From positions 1-64,000 of the forward strand of contig NZ_CABPSL010000003.1 of NCBI RefSeq assembly GCF_902459665.1: a DNA stretch of 64,000 nt, given 5' to 3'. This document shows positions 39,908 through 50,198 of this stretch, piece after piece; position 1 is the first letter of the stretch, and every line of letters begins with the position of its first letter. The notes under the pieces are model-generated. The model did not search any database. It saw only the letters and a list, made by a program, of their open reading frames with translations, and was not told the DNA's origin. The stretch comes from Pandoraea cepalis (GTDB lineage Bacteria > Pseudomonadota > Gammaproteobacteria > Burkholderiales > Burkholderiaceae). Made by a program: the position numbers and the translations under genes.

Positions 39908-40792
39908 ATGAAAACCGTTGTGACGAAAGCCGTGTTCCCCGTTGCGGGCCTCGGCACCCGATTCCTCCCGGCCACCAAGGCAAGCCCGAAGGAAATGCTG
40001 CCCGTCGTGGACAAGCCGCTGATTCAATACGCGGTGGAAGAAGCGGCGGCCGCCGGTATTACGGAGATGATCTTCGTGACGGGCCGCAACAAGCGCGCGA
40101 TCGAAGACCACTTCGACACGGCCTTCGAACTCGAAGCGGAACTCGAGGCCAAGAACAAGCAGGCGCTGCTCGACGTGGTGCATTCGATCAAGCCGCCGCA
40201 TATCGACTGTTTCTACGTGCGCCAGCCCAAGGCGTTGGGCCTGGGTCACGCCGTGCTGTGCGCCGAAAAGCTCGTGGGCGATGAGCCGTTCGCCGTCATC
40301 CTCGCCGACGACTTGCTCGACGGCGAGCCGCCGGTGCTCAAGCAGATGGTCGACCTGTACAACCACTATCACAACTCGATCATCGGCGTGGAAGAGATCC
40401 CCATCGAGCAAAGCCGCTCGTACGGGATCGTCGCGGGCAACGAGTGGGGCGAGAAGGATATCGTCAAGCTCACGAACATCGTCGAAAAGCCGGCGCCGGA
40501 AGATGCCCCGTCGAATCTGGGCGTGGTCGGCCGTTATGTGCTGCGCCCGCGCATTTTCGATTGCATCCGCGAAATCGATCCGGGCTCTGGCGGCGAGATT
40601 CAGTTGACCGACGCCATCCAGAAGCTGATGCAGGATGAAGTCGTGCTGGCGTATCGCTACCAGGGCAAGCGCTTCGATTGCGGCAGCAAGCTCGGCTACT
40701 TGAAAGCCACCGTGGAGTTCGCGCTGCGCCATCCGGAACTCAAGGATGCCTTCCGCGAATACCTGCGCGAGACGCAACTCGATCTGGCATAA
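39908..40792 (+). CDS. galU: UTP--glucose-1-phosphate uridylyltransferase
   Basis: This 294-residue GalU has the nucleotide-binding motif [20 protein letters not shown] and the sequences [22 protein letters not shown] and [11 protein letters not shown]. It makes UDP-glucose for exopolysaccharide, LPS core and trehalose. GGGAGA lies 5 bases before the ATG. Confidence 0.95.
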   Translation: MKTVVTKAVFPVAGLGTRFLPATKASPKEMLPVVDKPLIQYAVEEAAAAGITEMIFVTGRNKRAIEDHFDTAFELEAELEAKNKQALLDVVHSIKPPHIDCFYVRQPKALGLGHAVLCAEKLVGDEPFAVILADDLLDGEPPVLKQMVDLYNHYHNSIIGVEEIPIEQSRSYGIVAGNEWGEKDIVKLTNIVEKPAPEDAPSNLGVVGRYVLRPRIFDCIREIDPGSGGEIQLTDAIQKLMQDEVVLAYRYQGKRFDCGSKLGYLKATVEFALRHPELKDAFREYLRETQLDLA

Positions 40793-40813
40793 GCGCCAGG
40801 CCTTGTATCAAAG

Positions 40814-40847
40814 AAAAAGCCGACGGCAGTTGTCCGTCGGCTTTTTT
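40814..40847 (+). terminator. Terminator after galU
   Basis: AAAAAGCCGACGG-CAGTTGT-CCGTCGGCTTTTTT, about 30 bp after the stop, is a strong intrinsic terminator. Confidence 0.88.
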
Positions 40848-40908
40848 GTGCCCGCTGCGCCGCGCATCACGCTGCGGCGGGCGGGTTCGGCGAGATGCCG
40901 CCACGCGA

Positions 40909-41142
40909 TCAGCGGCGGCGCATCAGGAAGTGAAACGTCTTGCCCTCTTCCCGCGATTCGATGAGTTCGTTGCCGGTTTGCTTGGCAAACGCGCTGAAGT
41001 CGCGCGCCGAGCCCGGATCGGTGGCAATGATGTGCAACACTTCGCCGCTCTGCATGTCGGCGAGCGCTTTCTTGGCGCGCAGAATCGGCAGCGGGCAGTT
41101 CAGTCCGCTTGCGTCGACTTCTTTCTGAAATTCCATGCTCAT
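40909..41142 (-). CDS. TusA-family sulfur carrier protein
   Basis: This 77-residue protein contains VDASGLNCPLPILRAKKALA, the TusA signature with the persulfide-carrying cysteine in CPxP, followed by GEVLHIIATDPGSARDFSAF. TusA proteins relay sulfur to tRNA thiolation or other acceptors, and some (YeeD type) serve YeeE transporters. Two in-frame ATGs (41142 and 41136) follow AGGAAC. It lies 93 bp downstream of the Nudix gene on the same strand. Confidence 0.9.
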   Translation of the reverse strand: MSMEFQKEVDASGLNCPLPILRAKKALADMQSGEVLHIIATDPGSARDFSAFAKQTGNELIESREEGKTFHFLMRRR

Positions 41143-41235
41143 GTTCCTGATGTCCCTTGGATCCGACTCGTTCTGATCGTGTACCGGGGGTTGGCCCGCA
41201 AGCTGCGATTCTACCGCAGTCCTCGCGCCCGCTTG

Positions 41236-41766
41236 TCAGCCGGCAATGGATAGCCGGGCCGATTCGACGTACTCGACCGGCAGATTGCGCCGCCGCAGCC
41301 ACTCGGCCACCGCGTGCCCGGTGCCGGCGCGCCACGGACGCACCCGCTCAGGCTCGACAAGCCGGAACTCGGCGAGTTCGTCCGACAGACGAATGTCGCC
41401 ATCGCAGACCGCGTGATACGCGATGATCAGCTCGTTCTTGCGCATGAATTCGTAGACGCCGAGCAGCGACATCGCGCCAGCATCCAGATTGGTCTCTTCC
41501 TTGATCTCGCGCCGGATGCCGTCTTCAGGCGTTTCGTCGCGCTCGAGAAAGCCCGTGATGAGCGCAAACATGCCTTCGGTCCAGGTGGCATTGCGCGCCA
41601 GCAGGATCTGGCCGCGGTACTCCACGAGTCCGGCCACGACCGGCAGCGGATTGTCCCAATGGACGAAACCGCAAGCCGCGTCGGGACAGGCGCGGCGAAT
41701 GCGCCCGGCGACCTCGCGCGAGTCGAGCGGCGAGGCACAGCGGGGACAGAAAATGAGTTCGTTCAT
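41236..41766 (-). CDS. Nudix hydrolase with N-terminal zinc ribbon
   Basis: This 176-residue protein begins with a zinc-ribbon-like CPRCASPL...CPDAACGF arrangement. The Nudix box GFLERDETPEDGIRREIKEE follows from about residue 72, with the G, REIKEE and hydrophobic positions intact. This layout resembles the NADH-pyrophosphatase-related Nudix proteins, but it lacks the full NudC architecture. It probably hydrolyses a nucleoside diphosphate derivative. Confidence 0.88.
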   Translation of the reverse strand: MNELIFCPRCASPLDSREVAGRIRRACPDAACGFVHWDNPLPVVAGLVEYRGQILLARNATWTEGMFALITGFLERDETPEDGIRREIKEETNLDAGAMSLLGVYEFMRKNELIIAYHAVCDGDIRLSDELAEFRLVEPERVRPWRAGTGHAVAEWLRRRNLPVEYVESARLSIAG

Positions 41767-41911
41767 GATCGTTGTTTGGCGAATTCGAATATCTTAAATG
41801 AACTCATGACGCGCTGCACATTCGGTAGATTCCGAGACGCCTGTGGACCAAGCCCATTGGGACCACGGCGTATAATCGTGCAAACCCTTCTCCGTCGTCG
41901 CTCACGATCCC

Positions 41912-43288
41912 GTGTCAGATCTCTCGTCCAACGCCTCGTCAACACCGCCCTCCCCTCCTGCGTCGCCCGCATCGCTCACATTATCGAAGCGGCTGGCCAG
42001 ACGTGGCATCCATCGCTCGCGTCGTCTCTGGCATAACTACGGCGTGTTCTGGCTGGGTGCGGTGCTCGTGGGTCTGGTCTCGGTGGTGTACGCCAAGCTG
42101 ATCGACTTCGGCTTCGAGCTGTTCCAGCGCATGCTGTCGCATGGCATCTGGCTGCCCCTGATCGTCACGCCGCTTGGCGCCTCGCTGGCCATCTGGCTGA
42201 CGCAGAAGTTCTTCCGCGGCTCAGAGGGCAGTGGGATTCCTCAAGTCATCGCAACACTTCAGGAGTCACGCCTGTCGTCGTCGCTATTGTCGATGCGCAT
42301 CATGATTGGCAAGATCGCGATCTCGTTTATCGGCATTCTTTGCGGCTTCACCATCGGTCGCGAGGGGCCGACGGTGCAGATCGGTGCGTCGCTCATGTAT
42401 GCGATGCGGCGTGGGTATCGGCGAAGCAGCGTGCACATCGAGCGTCAATTGACGCTGGCCGGCGCCGCCGCCGGTCTCGCGGCGGCCTTCAACACCCCGC
42501 TCGCGGGGGTCGTGTTCGCGATCGAGGAACTGAGCCGTAGCTTCGTGGCACGCAGCAGTGGCACGCTCATCACGGCCATCATCTTTTCCGGCGTCGTGGC
42601 ACTCGGTCTACAGGGCAACTACCTGTACTTCGGACAGATCAAGGCGATCAGCGACTTTCACTGGACGCTGATCCCGGTACTTGTTGCCGCAAGTCTGCTG
42701 AGCGGCGTGGCCGGTGGACTGTTCGGCTGGCTGATGCTCAACGTGCCACGCTGGTTGCCCGGGCCGCTGGTCGGCATGCGCCGTGCGCATCCGGTGCGAT
42801 TCGCGTTCCTGTGTGGCCTGGCGATCGCGTTGATCGGACTCGCCTCGGGGGGCACAACCTTCGGCAGCGGCTACGCTGAGGCGCGCGGCCTGCTGGAGTC
42901 GCATGTCGCACTCTCGCCGCTTTACGCGCTGCTCAAGTTTGCAGCGTTGTGCGTGTCCTATATGTCAGGAATCCCTGGCGGCATTTTCGCGCCGTCGCTC
43001 GCCATTGGGGCCGGGCTGGGCAACGTGATGGCCCATCTCACATCGGTGGTGCCGCTCCCGGCCATTGCCGCGTTGTGCATGGTCGGGTATCTGGCGGCGG
43101 TCACGCAATCACCGATCACGTCGTTCGTGATCGTCATGGAGATGATCGACGGCCACCAGATGGTGATCCCGCTCATGGCCGTGGCCCTGCTCTCGACCCA
43201 GGTGTCGAAAACGATCGCGCCGTCGTTCTATCACGCGCTGGCGCATCGTTTTCTCACCCCCACGGTGCCCACACCGCGACAAGCATAA
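41912..43288 (+). CDS. CLC-family chloride channel/antiporter (ClcB-like)
   Basis: This 458-residue polytopic protein has the CLC selectivity motifs GSEGSGIPQV, GREGPTVQIGASLMYAM (with the gating glutamate) and SGIPGGIFAPSLAIGAGLGN. The gating glutamate is a feature of the H+/Cl- antiporter branch. About 40 residues before the first helix are polar and rich in Ser and Pro. The start is GTG 41912; no RBS is obvious. Confidence 0.88.
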   Translation: MSDLSSNASSTPPSPPASPASLTLSKRLARRGIHRSRRLWHNYGVFWLGAVLVGLVSVVYAKLIDFGFELFQRMLSHGIWLPLIVTPLGASLAIWLTQKFFRGSEGSGIPQVIATLQESRLSSSLLSMRIMIGKIAISFIGILCGFTIGREGPTVQIGASLMYAMRRGYRRSSVHIERQLTLAGAAAGLAAAFNTPLAGVVFAIEELSRSFVARSSGTLITAIIFSGVVALGLQGNYLYFGQIKAISDFHWTLIPVLVAASLLSGVAGGLFGWLMLNVPRWLPGPLVGMRRAHPVRFAFLCGLAIALIGLASGGTTFGSGYAEARGLLESHVALSPLYALLKFAALCVSYMSGIPGGIFAPSLAIGAGLGNVMAHLTSVVPLPAIAALCMVGYLAAVTQSPITSFVIVMEMIDGHQMVIPLMAVALLSTQVSKTIAPSFYHALAHRFLTPTVPTPRQA

Positions 43289-43330
43289 ATCGCGCGACGG
43301 ACTGCCGTGCCGGGATCGATGACGTGTGCG

Positions 43331-44464
43331 TCACCGGTTCGCGCACAGCGCCCGAATATCCGCCGCCAGACGCTCGACCGTCTCCGGCCGGGTGTCCCAC
43401 GCGCACATCAGGCGGCAACCGCCCGCGCCGATGAACGTATAGAAGCGCCAGCCCTTGGCGCGGAGCGCCTCGATCACATGCAGCGGCAGTTCCGCGAATA
43501 CGGCATTGGCTTGCGTCTCGAACATGATCGACACACCCGGCACGTCGCGAATGCGCTGCGCGAGCAACTGCGCCATCGCATTCGCGTGACGCGCGTTGCG
43601 CAGCCACGTGTCGTTCTCCAGCATGCCAAGCCAGGGCGCGGAAATGAAGCGCATCTTCGAGGCCAATTGCCCGGCCTGTTTTACCCGATACGCGAAGTCT
43701 TCCGACAGCGAGCGATTGAAGAACACCACTGCCTCGCCGACCGGCAGCCCGTTCTTCGTACCGCCGAAGCAAAGCACGTCCACGCCGGCCCGCCACGTCA
43801 CGTCGCCCGGATGACAGTCCAGCGTCGCGACCGCATTGGCAAAGCGCGCGCCATCCATATGCACGCGCAAGTTGCGCCGTTTGGCCAACGCCGAGATCGC
43901 CTTGACCTCGTCGACCGAGTAGACCGTGCCGACCTCCGTGGCCTGCGTCAGCGTGACGACCTTGGGCTTCGGGAAGTGAATATCGGAGCGTCGATTGATG
44001 ACGGACTCGATGGCGTCCGGGGTGAGCTTGCCGTCGTTCTCGCGACCGCGGGCGGTAAGCAGCTTCGCGCCATTGGAGAAAAATTCGGGACCGCCGCACT
44101 CGTCGGTCTCGACGTGGGCCAGTTCGTGGCAGATCACGGAGTGATACGACTGCGACAACGAGGCCAGCGCCAGTGAATTTGCCGCCGTGCCGTTGAAGAC
44201 GAAGAAGACGTCGCAATCCGTATCGAACAGATTGCGAATACCGTCGCAGACACGCTGCGTCCAGGTATCGTCGCCATAAGCGACTTCGTGGCCGCTGGCA
44301 TTGGCCTCAATCAGATAATGCAACGCCTCGGGACAAATCCCGGCGTAGTTGTCCGACGCGAAATGTTGTGGCGTTTGCGCCGCCCCGCCATCGGCGGCCG
44401 TCAGGGACGGAGCGTTCGTGAGGGTGGAAGCGGGAATGTTCGATGCAGACGGGACTTGCGACAT
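43331..44464 (-). CDS. ltaE: Low-specificity L-threonine aldolase
   Basis: This 377-residue PLP enzyme contains FASDNYAGICPEALHYLIEA, DVFFVFNGTAANSLALASLS, VHMDGARFANAVATLDCHPG and the PLP lysine in VDVLCFGGTKNGLPVGEAVV. It matches the Pseudomonas-type threonine aldolases that cleave L-threonine/allo-threonine to glycine and acetaldehyde. ATG 44464 (MSQVPSASNIP) has GAGG 5 bases upstream, so the open frame to 44581 is not used. It is only distantly related to the island enzyme at 577-1605. Confidence 0.9.
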   Translation of the reverse strand: MSQVPSASNIPASTLTNAPSLTAADGGAAQTPQHFASDNYAGICPEALHYLIEANASGHEVAYGDDTWTQRVCDGIRNLFDTDCDVFFVFNGTAANSLALASLSQSYHSVICHELAHVETDECGGPEFFSNGAKLLTARGRENDGKLTPDAIESVINRRSDIHFPKPKVVTLTQATEVGTVYSVDEVKAISALAKRRNLRVHMDGARFANAVATLDCHPGDVTWRAGVDVLCFGGTKNGLPVGEAVVFFNRSLSEDFAYRVKQAGQLASKMRFISAPWLGMLENDTWLRNARHANAMAQLLAQRIRDVPGVSIMFETQANAVFAELPLHVIEALRAKGWRFYTFIGAGGCRLMCAWDTRPETVERLAADIRALCANR

Positions 44465-44550
44465 GACAACCTCATCAATGCGGCAGGGATCCTGCGAGCC
44501 CCCTGCCTTCGACCTACCGGTGGCGCCCCTGCGGGAGACCACCGGCACCT

Positions 44551-44751
44551 TCAGACTGACTCGGGACGCGGATCCGACCACAGCGCGCCGGCGGTGGCCC
44601 AGTTCTCGGGCTTGACGTCAGTAATGATGATGTCGACAGACTCCGGCGTGCAACCGATCGTCGCGACGGCCGCTTCCGTGACCGCTTTGACGAATGCGCG
44701 CTTTTGCTCGATCGAGCGCCCTTCGAACATCTCGACGTGAAACGTTGGCAT
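44551..44751 (-). CDS. 4-oxalocrotonate tautomerase-family protein
   Basis: This 66-residue protein begins MPTFHVEMFEGRSIEQKRAF, leaving Pro as the N-terminal catalytic residue after Met removal, the hallmark of the 4-OT superfamily. VDIIITDVKPENWATAG completes the fold. These small hexameric enzymes tautomerise 2-hydroxymuconate-type acids. ATG 44751 is chosen to expose Pro-1. It lies 87 bp upstream of ltaE and 107 bp downstream of the class II aldolase gene. Confidence 0.9.
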   Translation of the reverse strand: MPTFHVEMFEGRSIEQKRAFVKAVTEAAVATIGCTPESVDIIITDVKPENWATAGALWSDPRPESV

Positions 44752-44858
44752 TGCAGTCTCTCTCCTTGTGTCGTTATCAAGATCGGCAGCGCCGCCCACG
44801 CTCGCATTCAAAGCTTGCGGGCTTGCCGTGCGTTCCCGATGTTGCGCCCGCGCGGCGT

Positions 44859-45629
44859 TCAATCGCGAAACGAGACGTCTATTCTATCCAGTTTGCGCAG
44901 CAGCGCAGGCCACTCGAGCACGCCTTCGATGGCGCCACCATCTTCGAGCTGAAGCGCGGTCTTGTCCTGCACGGCCGGACTCGGCAGATGGGGCGCCGTA
45001 CCGCCCGCCAGCGCCTGCAACTGGATCTCGCACGCCTTGATGAGCGTTGCCATCAGCACGAAGGCCTCGGCCACCGAGCGTCCCGTCGTAAGCGTGCCGT
45101 GATTGCGCAACAGCATGGCCGAATGCGCGCCGAGCGACGCCACGAGCCGCTCGCCCTCGGACGGCGAAAACGCCAGCCCCTCGTAATCGTGATATCCGAT
45201 ACGCTCGTGAAAACGCAATGCGTGCTGCGAGATCGGCAGCAGACCTTGCGGCTGGATCGACACCGCGATACCTGCCGTGTTGTGCAGATGCATGACGCAC
45301 ACGGCGTCCGGACGTGCCGCGTGCACCGCGCCATGCAGCGCAAACCCGGTCACGTTCACCGGATGTTCGCTCTCGCCCACGATCTCGCCGGTCATCGTGA
45401 TCTTCACCAGGTTCGACGCTGTCACCTCATCGAACGTCAGACCGAATGGATTGATGAGGAAGTGCCCCGGCTCTCCCGGCACCATCGCCGAGATATGGGT
45501 GTAGATGAGATCGTCCCAGCCATACAGCGCAACGAGCCGGTAACACGCCGCGAGGTCGACACGCATCTGGCGCTCGGCGTCGCTGATGGCCGTGGCGGCC
45601 TTTCTGCCCGCCTGCAGGGTAAAAGACAT
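44859..45629 (-). CDS. Class II aldolase/adducin-family protein
   Basis: This 256-residue protein contains LYGWDDLIYTHISAMVPGEP, CVMHLHNTAGIAVS (metal-binding His pair) and SAMLLRNHGTLTTGRSVAEA (third His), the zinc-site pattern of FucA/AraD-type aldolases and adducin-domain proteins. ATG 45629 (MSFTLQAGRKAATA) follows GGAA. Specific substrate is not evident. Confidence 0.88.
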   Translation of the reverse strand: MSFTLQAGRKAATAISDAERQMRVDLAACYRLVALYGWDDLIYTHISAMVPGEPGHFLINPFGLTFDEVTASNLVKITMTGEIVGESEHPVNVTGFALHGAVHAARPDAVCVMHLHNTAGIAVSIQPQGLLPISQHALRFHERIGYHDYEGLAFSPSEGERLVASLGAHSAMLLRNHGTLTTGRSVAEAFVLMATLIKACEIQLQALAGGTAPHLPSPAVQDKTALQLEDGGAIEGVLEWPALLRKLDRIDVSFRD

Positions 45630-45691
45630 AGCAAGTTCCAAGGGGATGAGAGTGTCGCCGCGGCGCCTTGGCGCCCGGGCGCCCAGGCGCA

Positions 45692-46957
45692 TCAAGGTGC
45701 GCGCTCGAGCGAGCGTCGCCAGTCCCATACGAAGCCGATCGCCCCGAACACCAGCGCGCCACTCGCACATAGCAGTGCTGCCGTGAAGTTACCGGTCGCC
45801 GCGACCAGAGGCGCCGCGACCAGCGGTCCAACGATCTGCCCGATCCCGTAGGATGCCGTCACCAGGCCGATCAGACCATTGGCATTGTCCCCACGCAGGC
45901 GTCGGCACTCGCGCACCGCGTACACGGTAATCGCCGTGAACGGCAGTCCGACCAGCACGCTACCCACCGCGAACCCCACGACGTTCGGCAGCACAATGCC
46001 GATGCCGACGCCCAACCCTTGCGTGACATAGCATGCCGCGAGCAGTAGACGATTGTCCCAGGCCTGTGGCGCCCGTGCACCGATGATCGCACCGGGCATC
46101 ACCATGAGGCCGAGCAACGGAAAGAAGAGATCCGGCCACGGCGAGCCAGGCAGCGCCTGTCGCGCAATCACCGGAAGGAAGGTGGCGGTGATGATGTAGC
46201 CGAAGCCGGCAAATCCGTAGAGCACCGTGACGGGAATCACCGTCTCGCCGCTGCCATGATTGACGGCATGCGCCGCGGGTTGCGCCTGTGCGGCGTGCGT
46301 AGCGTGCCCGGGGTTTGCCGCGCCGGCCGCCGTCGCGGGTGCGGGGCCATCCGGCTCGAAGGTGCGCCAGATCAACACGAGCAGCGCCAGCGCCAGCCCC
46401 CCGCACAGGAGCCAACCACCGCGCGCAGGCCACGCGAGCGAGCTGTTCAGGCTCGCGAGCAGCCCCGTCACCACGATGCCGGCGCCGGGGCCCGCGAAAA
46501 TCACGCCCCCCAGACTCGGCATGTGTAGCTCACCGAGCTTTCGGAAGGCCCAGCCGGCCGAGAACACCATCGCCCAGGCACTCATGATCCCCGCCAGCGT
46601 ACGCACGACGGCCCACACGGCGAACGAATCGAGCAGGCCCATGGCGAGCGTCAGCACGACCGTGAGCGCCAGTGCGAAACGCACGATGCGCGTCGGGGTG
46701 AAGCGCAGCCACATACACGACAGCGCGCCGACGAAGTAGCCCGCATAGTTGAGCGACGCGAGCCAACTGCCGTGTTGAATGTCGGTGAGGTGCTCATGCA
46801 GCATCAGCGGCAACATCGGCGTGAACGCGAAGCGGCCAATCCCCATGGCAATGGCGAGCGCGAGCATGCAAGACAGCGCAATGCGCCACGCCGCGCGCTC
46901 AGGGGACGGCTGGCGCGACGAGATGGCGCGGTCGGATTCGGTGAAAGTGGCGGGCAT
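45692..46957 (-). CDS. YbfB/YjiJ-family MFS transporter
   Basis: This 421-residue protein has about 12 hydrophobic helices. It includes ALAIAMGIGRFAFTPMLPLM and WLASLNYAGYFVGALSCMWL, the N-terminal signature of the YbfB/YjiJ family, and a long Ala-rich loop in the middle. It sits 62 bp upstream of the class II aldolase gene on the same strand and may move that pathway's substrate. Substrates of the family are poorly known. Confidence 0.86.
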   Translation of the reverse strand: MPATFTESDRAISSRQPSPERAAWRIALSCMLALAIAMGIGRFAFTPMLPLMLHEHLTDIQHGSWLASLNYAGYFVGALSCMWLRFTPTRIVRFALALTVVLTLAMGLLDSFAVWAVVRTLAGIMSAWAMVFSAGWAFRKLGELHMPSLGGVIFAGPGAGIVVTGLLASLNSSLAWPARGGWLLCGGLALALLVLIWRTFEPDGPAPATAAGAANPGHATHAAQAQPAAHAVNHGSGETVIPVTVLYGFAGFGYIITATFLPVIARQALPGSPWPDLFFPLLGLMVMPGAIIGARAPQAWDNRLLLAACYVTQGLGVGIGIVLPNVVGFAVGSVLVGLPFTAITVYAVRECRRLRGDNANGLIGLVTASYGIGQIVGPLVAAPLVAATGNFTAALLCASGALVFGAIGFVWDWRRSLERAP

Positions 46958-47181
46958 AACGGTAGCGGGGGAAAATCGCGCGACGACACGCGAGGTCTGC
47001 CGAATACTTTACATGCAAACCATCAGGACAAGCGGGGGTTCCCCTGTGGCATCAGGGGCAATGCGCGGCATTTTCCGTGCGCGTCCGCCTGAATCCTTTC
47101 GCTTGCGAAACACTGACCTCTCCCGCTTACAGATCCTTTCGAATACCGAAACTGTACTGCTGGGGCATCAGGCCACATGAT
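46958..47181. other. Gap between the MFS gene and the alaS terminator, no gene seen
   Basis: No coding frame with family resemblance is visible. It presumably carries the minus-strand promoter for the MFS gene, but I cannot point to a good one. Confidence 0.4.
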
Positions 47182-47226
47182 AAAAAAACCCCAAGGGTCG
47201 GATCGCGATCCAACGCTTGGGGTTCT
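47182..47226 (-). terminator. Terminator after alaS
   Basis: On the minus strand AACCCCAAG pairs with CTTGGGGTT across an inner palindrome (GGATCGCGATCC), then runs into a T tract. It lies about 105 bp past the alaS stop. Confidence 0.8.
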
Positions 47227-47330
47227 GTGCAACTTGCGTGCGGCAAGCGGCAAGCGCGATCCCGACGCGCTACCGGGGCTGGCAGGTCCCACAGCGAGCC
47301 GCGACGGACACCGCCGCGCTCGCCTCACCG

Positions 47331-49955
47331 TTACAGCTTGCCAGCCACCCAGCCCTGCACACCGGCGAGCGCCTGCGACAACTGCGACGGATCGGTACCA
47401 CCGGCCTGCGCCATGTCGGGACGACCACCGCCCTTGCCGCCGACCTGTTGCGCGACGAAGTTGACCAGCTCACCCGCCTTGACCTTGCTGGTGGCGTCGG
47501 CCGTCACGCCGGCGATCAGGCTGACCTTGCCGCCCTCGACCGCCGCGAGCACGATTGCCGCGCTGCCCAGCTTGTCCTTGAGCTTGTCCATCGTCTCGCG
47601 CAGCGACTTGACGTCGGCGCCTTCGAGTTGCGCGGCCAGCACCTTCAGACCGCTCACATCGACGGCCTTCTCGAGCAATTCGTCGCCCTGGCTCGACGCC
47701 AGCTTAGACTTGAGTGCCGCCAGTTCCTTTTCCAGCGACTTGACCTGTTCCTGCACCTGCGCGATGCGTGGCGTCAGTTCGGCCGGCTGGGTCTTGAGCG
47801 CCGCAGCCGCTTCGTTGACCTGATCGTCGAGCTTCTGCACGAAACGCACCGAGTTGTCGCCGGTGATCGCTTCCACGCGGCGAATACCGGCGGCGACGCC
47901 CCCTTCCATCACGATCTTGAACAGGCCGATGTCGCCCGTGCGCGCCACGTGCGTACCGCCGCACAGTTCGCGCGACGTGCCGATATCGAGCACCCGCACT
48001 TCGTCGCCGTACTTCTCACCGAACAGCGCCATCGCGCCGCCCTTCACCGCGTCGTCAAACGACATCACGGCGGCCTGCGTCGGAGCATTGGCCAGCACTT
48101 CGGCGTTGACGATGTCCTCCACACGACGGATGTCGTCGGCCGTCATCGCGGCATTGTGGGCAAAGTCGAAACGGGTCTTGTCGGCGTCGACGAGCGAGCC
48201 CTTCTGTTGCACGTGGCCGCCCAGCACTTCGCGCAGCGCCTTGTGCATCAGGTGCGTTGCGGAGTGGTTGCGAACGGTGCGTGCGCGACGCACGGCATCG
48301 ACCTGCGCCGTGACCGCCGCGCCCACGGTCAATTCACCCGATTCCAGCTTGCCGTAGTGACCGAAGACGTCAGCCTGAATCTTCTGCGTGTCCGACACAC
48401 CGAAGCGGGCGCTGCCCGCCGTAATCAGCCCTTGATCGCCCACCTGGCCGCCCGACTCTGCGTAGAAAGGCGTGGTATCGAGCACTACGATGCCCTGCTG
48501 CCCGGCGGCGAGCTTGTTCACACTCGTGCCGTCGACGTAGAGCGCGGTCACCTTCGCGCCGTCGAGCGCGAGCTTGTCGTAGCCCTGGAAGCGCGTCTTG
48601 TCGCCGTTGTATTCGAGGGCCGTCGCCATCTTGAACTTGCCGGCGGCACGCGCCTGTTCGCGTTGACGCGCCATGGCGGCGTCGAAGCTCGCTTCGTCCA
48701 CGGTGATGCTGCGCTCGCGGCAGACGTCCGCCGTCAGGTCGAGCGGGAAGCCGTACGTATCGTGCAGTTTGAAGGCGAGTTCGCCGTCGAGCGTAGTCAC
48801 GCCGCGCTTGGCCAGATCGGCCAGGGCGCCGTCGAGAATCTCCATGCCGTTCTCGATGGTCTCGCCAAAGCGTTCCTCTTCCTGCTTGAGCACGTCGGTC
48901 ACGCGCTGCTGCGCCTGCGCCAGTTCCGGATAGGCCGCGCCCATCTCGGCGACCAGGTCGGGCACGAGCTTGTAGAAAAACGGCGTCTTGCAGCCGAGCT
49001 TGTAACCGTGGCGGATCGCACGGCGGATGATTCGGCGCAGCACATAGCCGCGGCCTTCATTGCCCGGAATCACGCCGTCGACGATCAGGAACGAGCACGC
49101 GCGGATGTGATCGGCGATCACCTTGAGCGAGTTCGCGGCGAGATCGGTCACGCCGGTCTCACGGCCGGCCGCCTTGATCAGGTGCTGGAACAGGTCGATC
49201 TCGTAGTTGCTGTGCACGTGTTGCAGCACGGCCGCGATGCGCTCCAGCCCCATACCGGTATCCACGCACGGCTTGGGCAGCGGCGTCATGTTGCCCTGCT
49301 CGTCGCGATTGAACTGCATGAACACGAGGTTCCAGACTTCGATATAGCGGTCGCCGTCTTCTTCCGGCGATCCGGGCGGGCCGCCCCACACGTCTGCGCC
49401 GTGGTCGAAGAAAATTTCCGAGCACGGGCCGCACGGACCGGTGTCGGCCATCTGCCAGAAGTTGTCCGACGCGTAACGCGCGCCCTTGTTGTCGCCGATG
49501 CGGATGATGCGCTCGGTCGGCACGCCGACTTCCTTTGCCCAAATGTCGTAGGCTTCGTCGTCTTCCTGGTAGACGGTCACCCAGAGCTTGTCTTTCGGAA
49601 GTTTGTAGACGTCCGTCAGCAGTTCCCAAGCGTATTGAATGGCTTCGCGCTTGAAGTAATCGCCGAACGAGAAGTTGCCGAGCATTTCGAAGAACGTGTG
49701 ATGGCGGGCCGTGTAGCCGACGTTTTCGAGGTCGTTGTGCTTGCCGCCCGCGCGCACGCTGCGCTGGGCCGTGGTCGCGCGCTTGTAGGGGCGCGTTTCG
49801 AGACCGAGGAAGACGTCCTTGAACTGCACCATGCCGGAGTTCGTGAACAGCAGCGTGGGGTCGTTGGACGGCACGAGGCTCGACGAGCGCACGATGGTGT
49901 GCCCCTTCGACTCGAAGAAGGTGAGGAATTTTTCCCGAATGTCTGCGACTTTCAT
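47331..49955 (-). CDS. alaS: Alanyl-tRNA synthetase
   Basis: This 874-residue AlaRS contains [20 protein letters not shown] (class II motif 2 area), [16 protein letters not shown], the editing-site [20 protein letters not shown] and the zinc-ligand segment [16 protein letters not shown]-terminal DHHA1 domain is present. It charges tRNA-Ala and clears Ser/Gly mischarging. ATG 49955 ([19 protein letters not shown]) matches homologues; the open frame continues upstream to 50099. Confidence 0.97.
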   Translation of the reverse strand: MKVADIREKFLTFFESKGHTIVRSSSLVPSNDPTLLFTNSGMVQFKDVFLGLETRPYKRATTAQRSVRAGGKHNDLENVGYTARHHTFFEMLGNFSFGDYFKREAIQYAWELLTDVYKLPKDKLWVTVYQEDDEAYDIWAKEVGVPTERIIRIGDNKGARYASDNFWQMADTGPCGPCSEIFFDHGADVWGGPPGSPEEDGDRYIEVWNLVFMQFNRDEQGNMTPLPKPCVDTGMGLERIAAVLQHVHSNYEIDLFQHLIKAAGRETGVTDLAANSLKVIADHIRACSFLIVDGVIPGNEGRGYVLRRIIRRAIRHGYKLGCKTPFFYKLVPDLVAEMGAAYPELAQAQQRVTDVLKQEEERFGETIENGMEILDGALADLAKRGVTTLDGELAFKLHDTYGFPLDLTADVCRERSITVDEASFDAAMARQREQARAAGKFKMATALEYNGDKTRFQGYDKLALDGAKVTALYVDGTSVNKLAAGQQGIVVLDTTPFYAESGGQVGDQGLITAGSARFGVSDTQKIQADVFGHYGKLESGELTVGAAVTAQVDAVRRARTVRNHSATHLMHKALREVLGGHVQQKGSLVDADKTRFDFAHNAAMTADDIRRVEDIVNAEVLANAPTQAAVMSFDDAVKGGAMALFGEKYGDEVRVLDIGTSRELCGGTHVARTGDIGLFKIVMEGGVAAGIRRVEAITGDNSVRFVQKLDDQVNEAAAALKTQPAELTPRIAQVQEQVKSLEKELAALKSKLASSQGDELLEKAVDVSGLKVLAAQLEGADVKSLRETMDKLKDKLGSAAIVLAAVEGGKVSLIAGVTADATSKVKAGELVNFVAQQVGGKGGGRPDMAQAGGTDPSQLSQALAGVQGWVAGKL

Positions 49956-50018
49956 AGCGTGCGAAGGAGCGTGGGGACCGGGCCAGTCAAGCTGGGCGGG
50001 GTATTTTGCAAACTTTTG

Positions 50019-50024
50019 ATTATA
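50019..50024 (-). promoter_or_regulatory. -10 element for alaS
   Basis: A perfect minus-strand TATAAT, 64 bp before the alaS ATG; the -35 is weak. Confidence 0.45.
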
Positions 50025-50198
50025 CGGGAAATCAGTTCCGCCACAGCGCCCAGCCAACAACCGCACTGCGAAACGGCGCTGGTCAGCCGCGCATTGCACA
50101 CCGTAGACTTCAACGCGCTAGTTCCGCAATGCAAAACAATGTTCCGATCACAACGTCGGGACAGCAATCAGACGATGAAATCGAGGAGAGAGCGGACG

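Noticed and set aside
47217-50198. Long upstream extension (about 990 codons) of the CoA-transferase frame, antisense to alaS
   Set aside because: The extension is the mirror of alaS; the CaiB family starts at MGALSHIRVL and a strong GAGGAGAG precedes ATG 50199.
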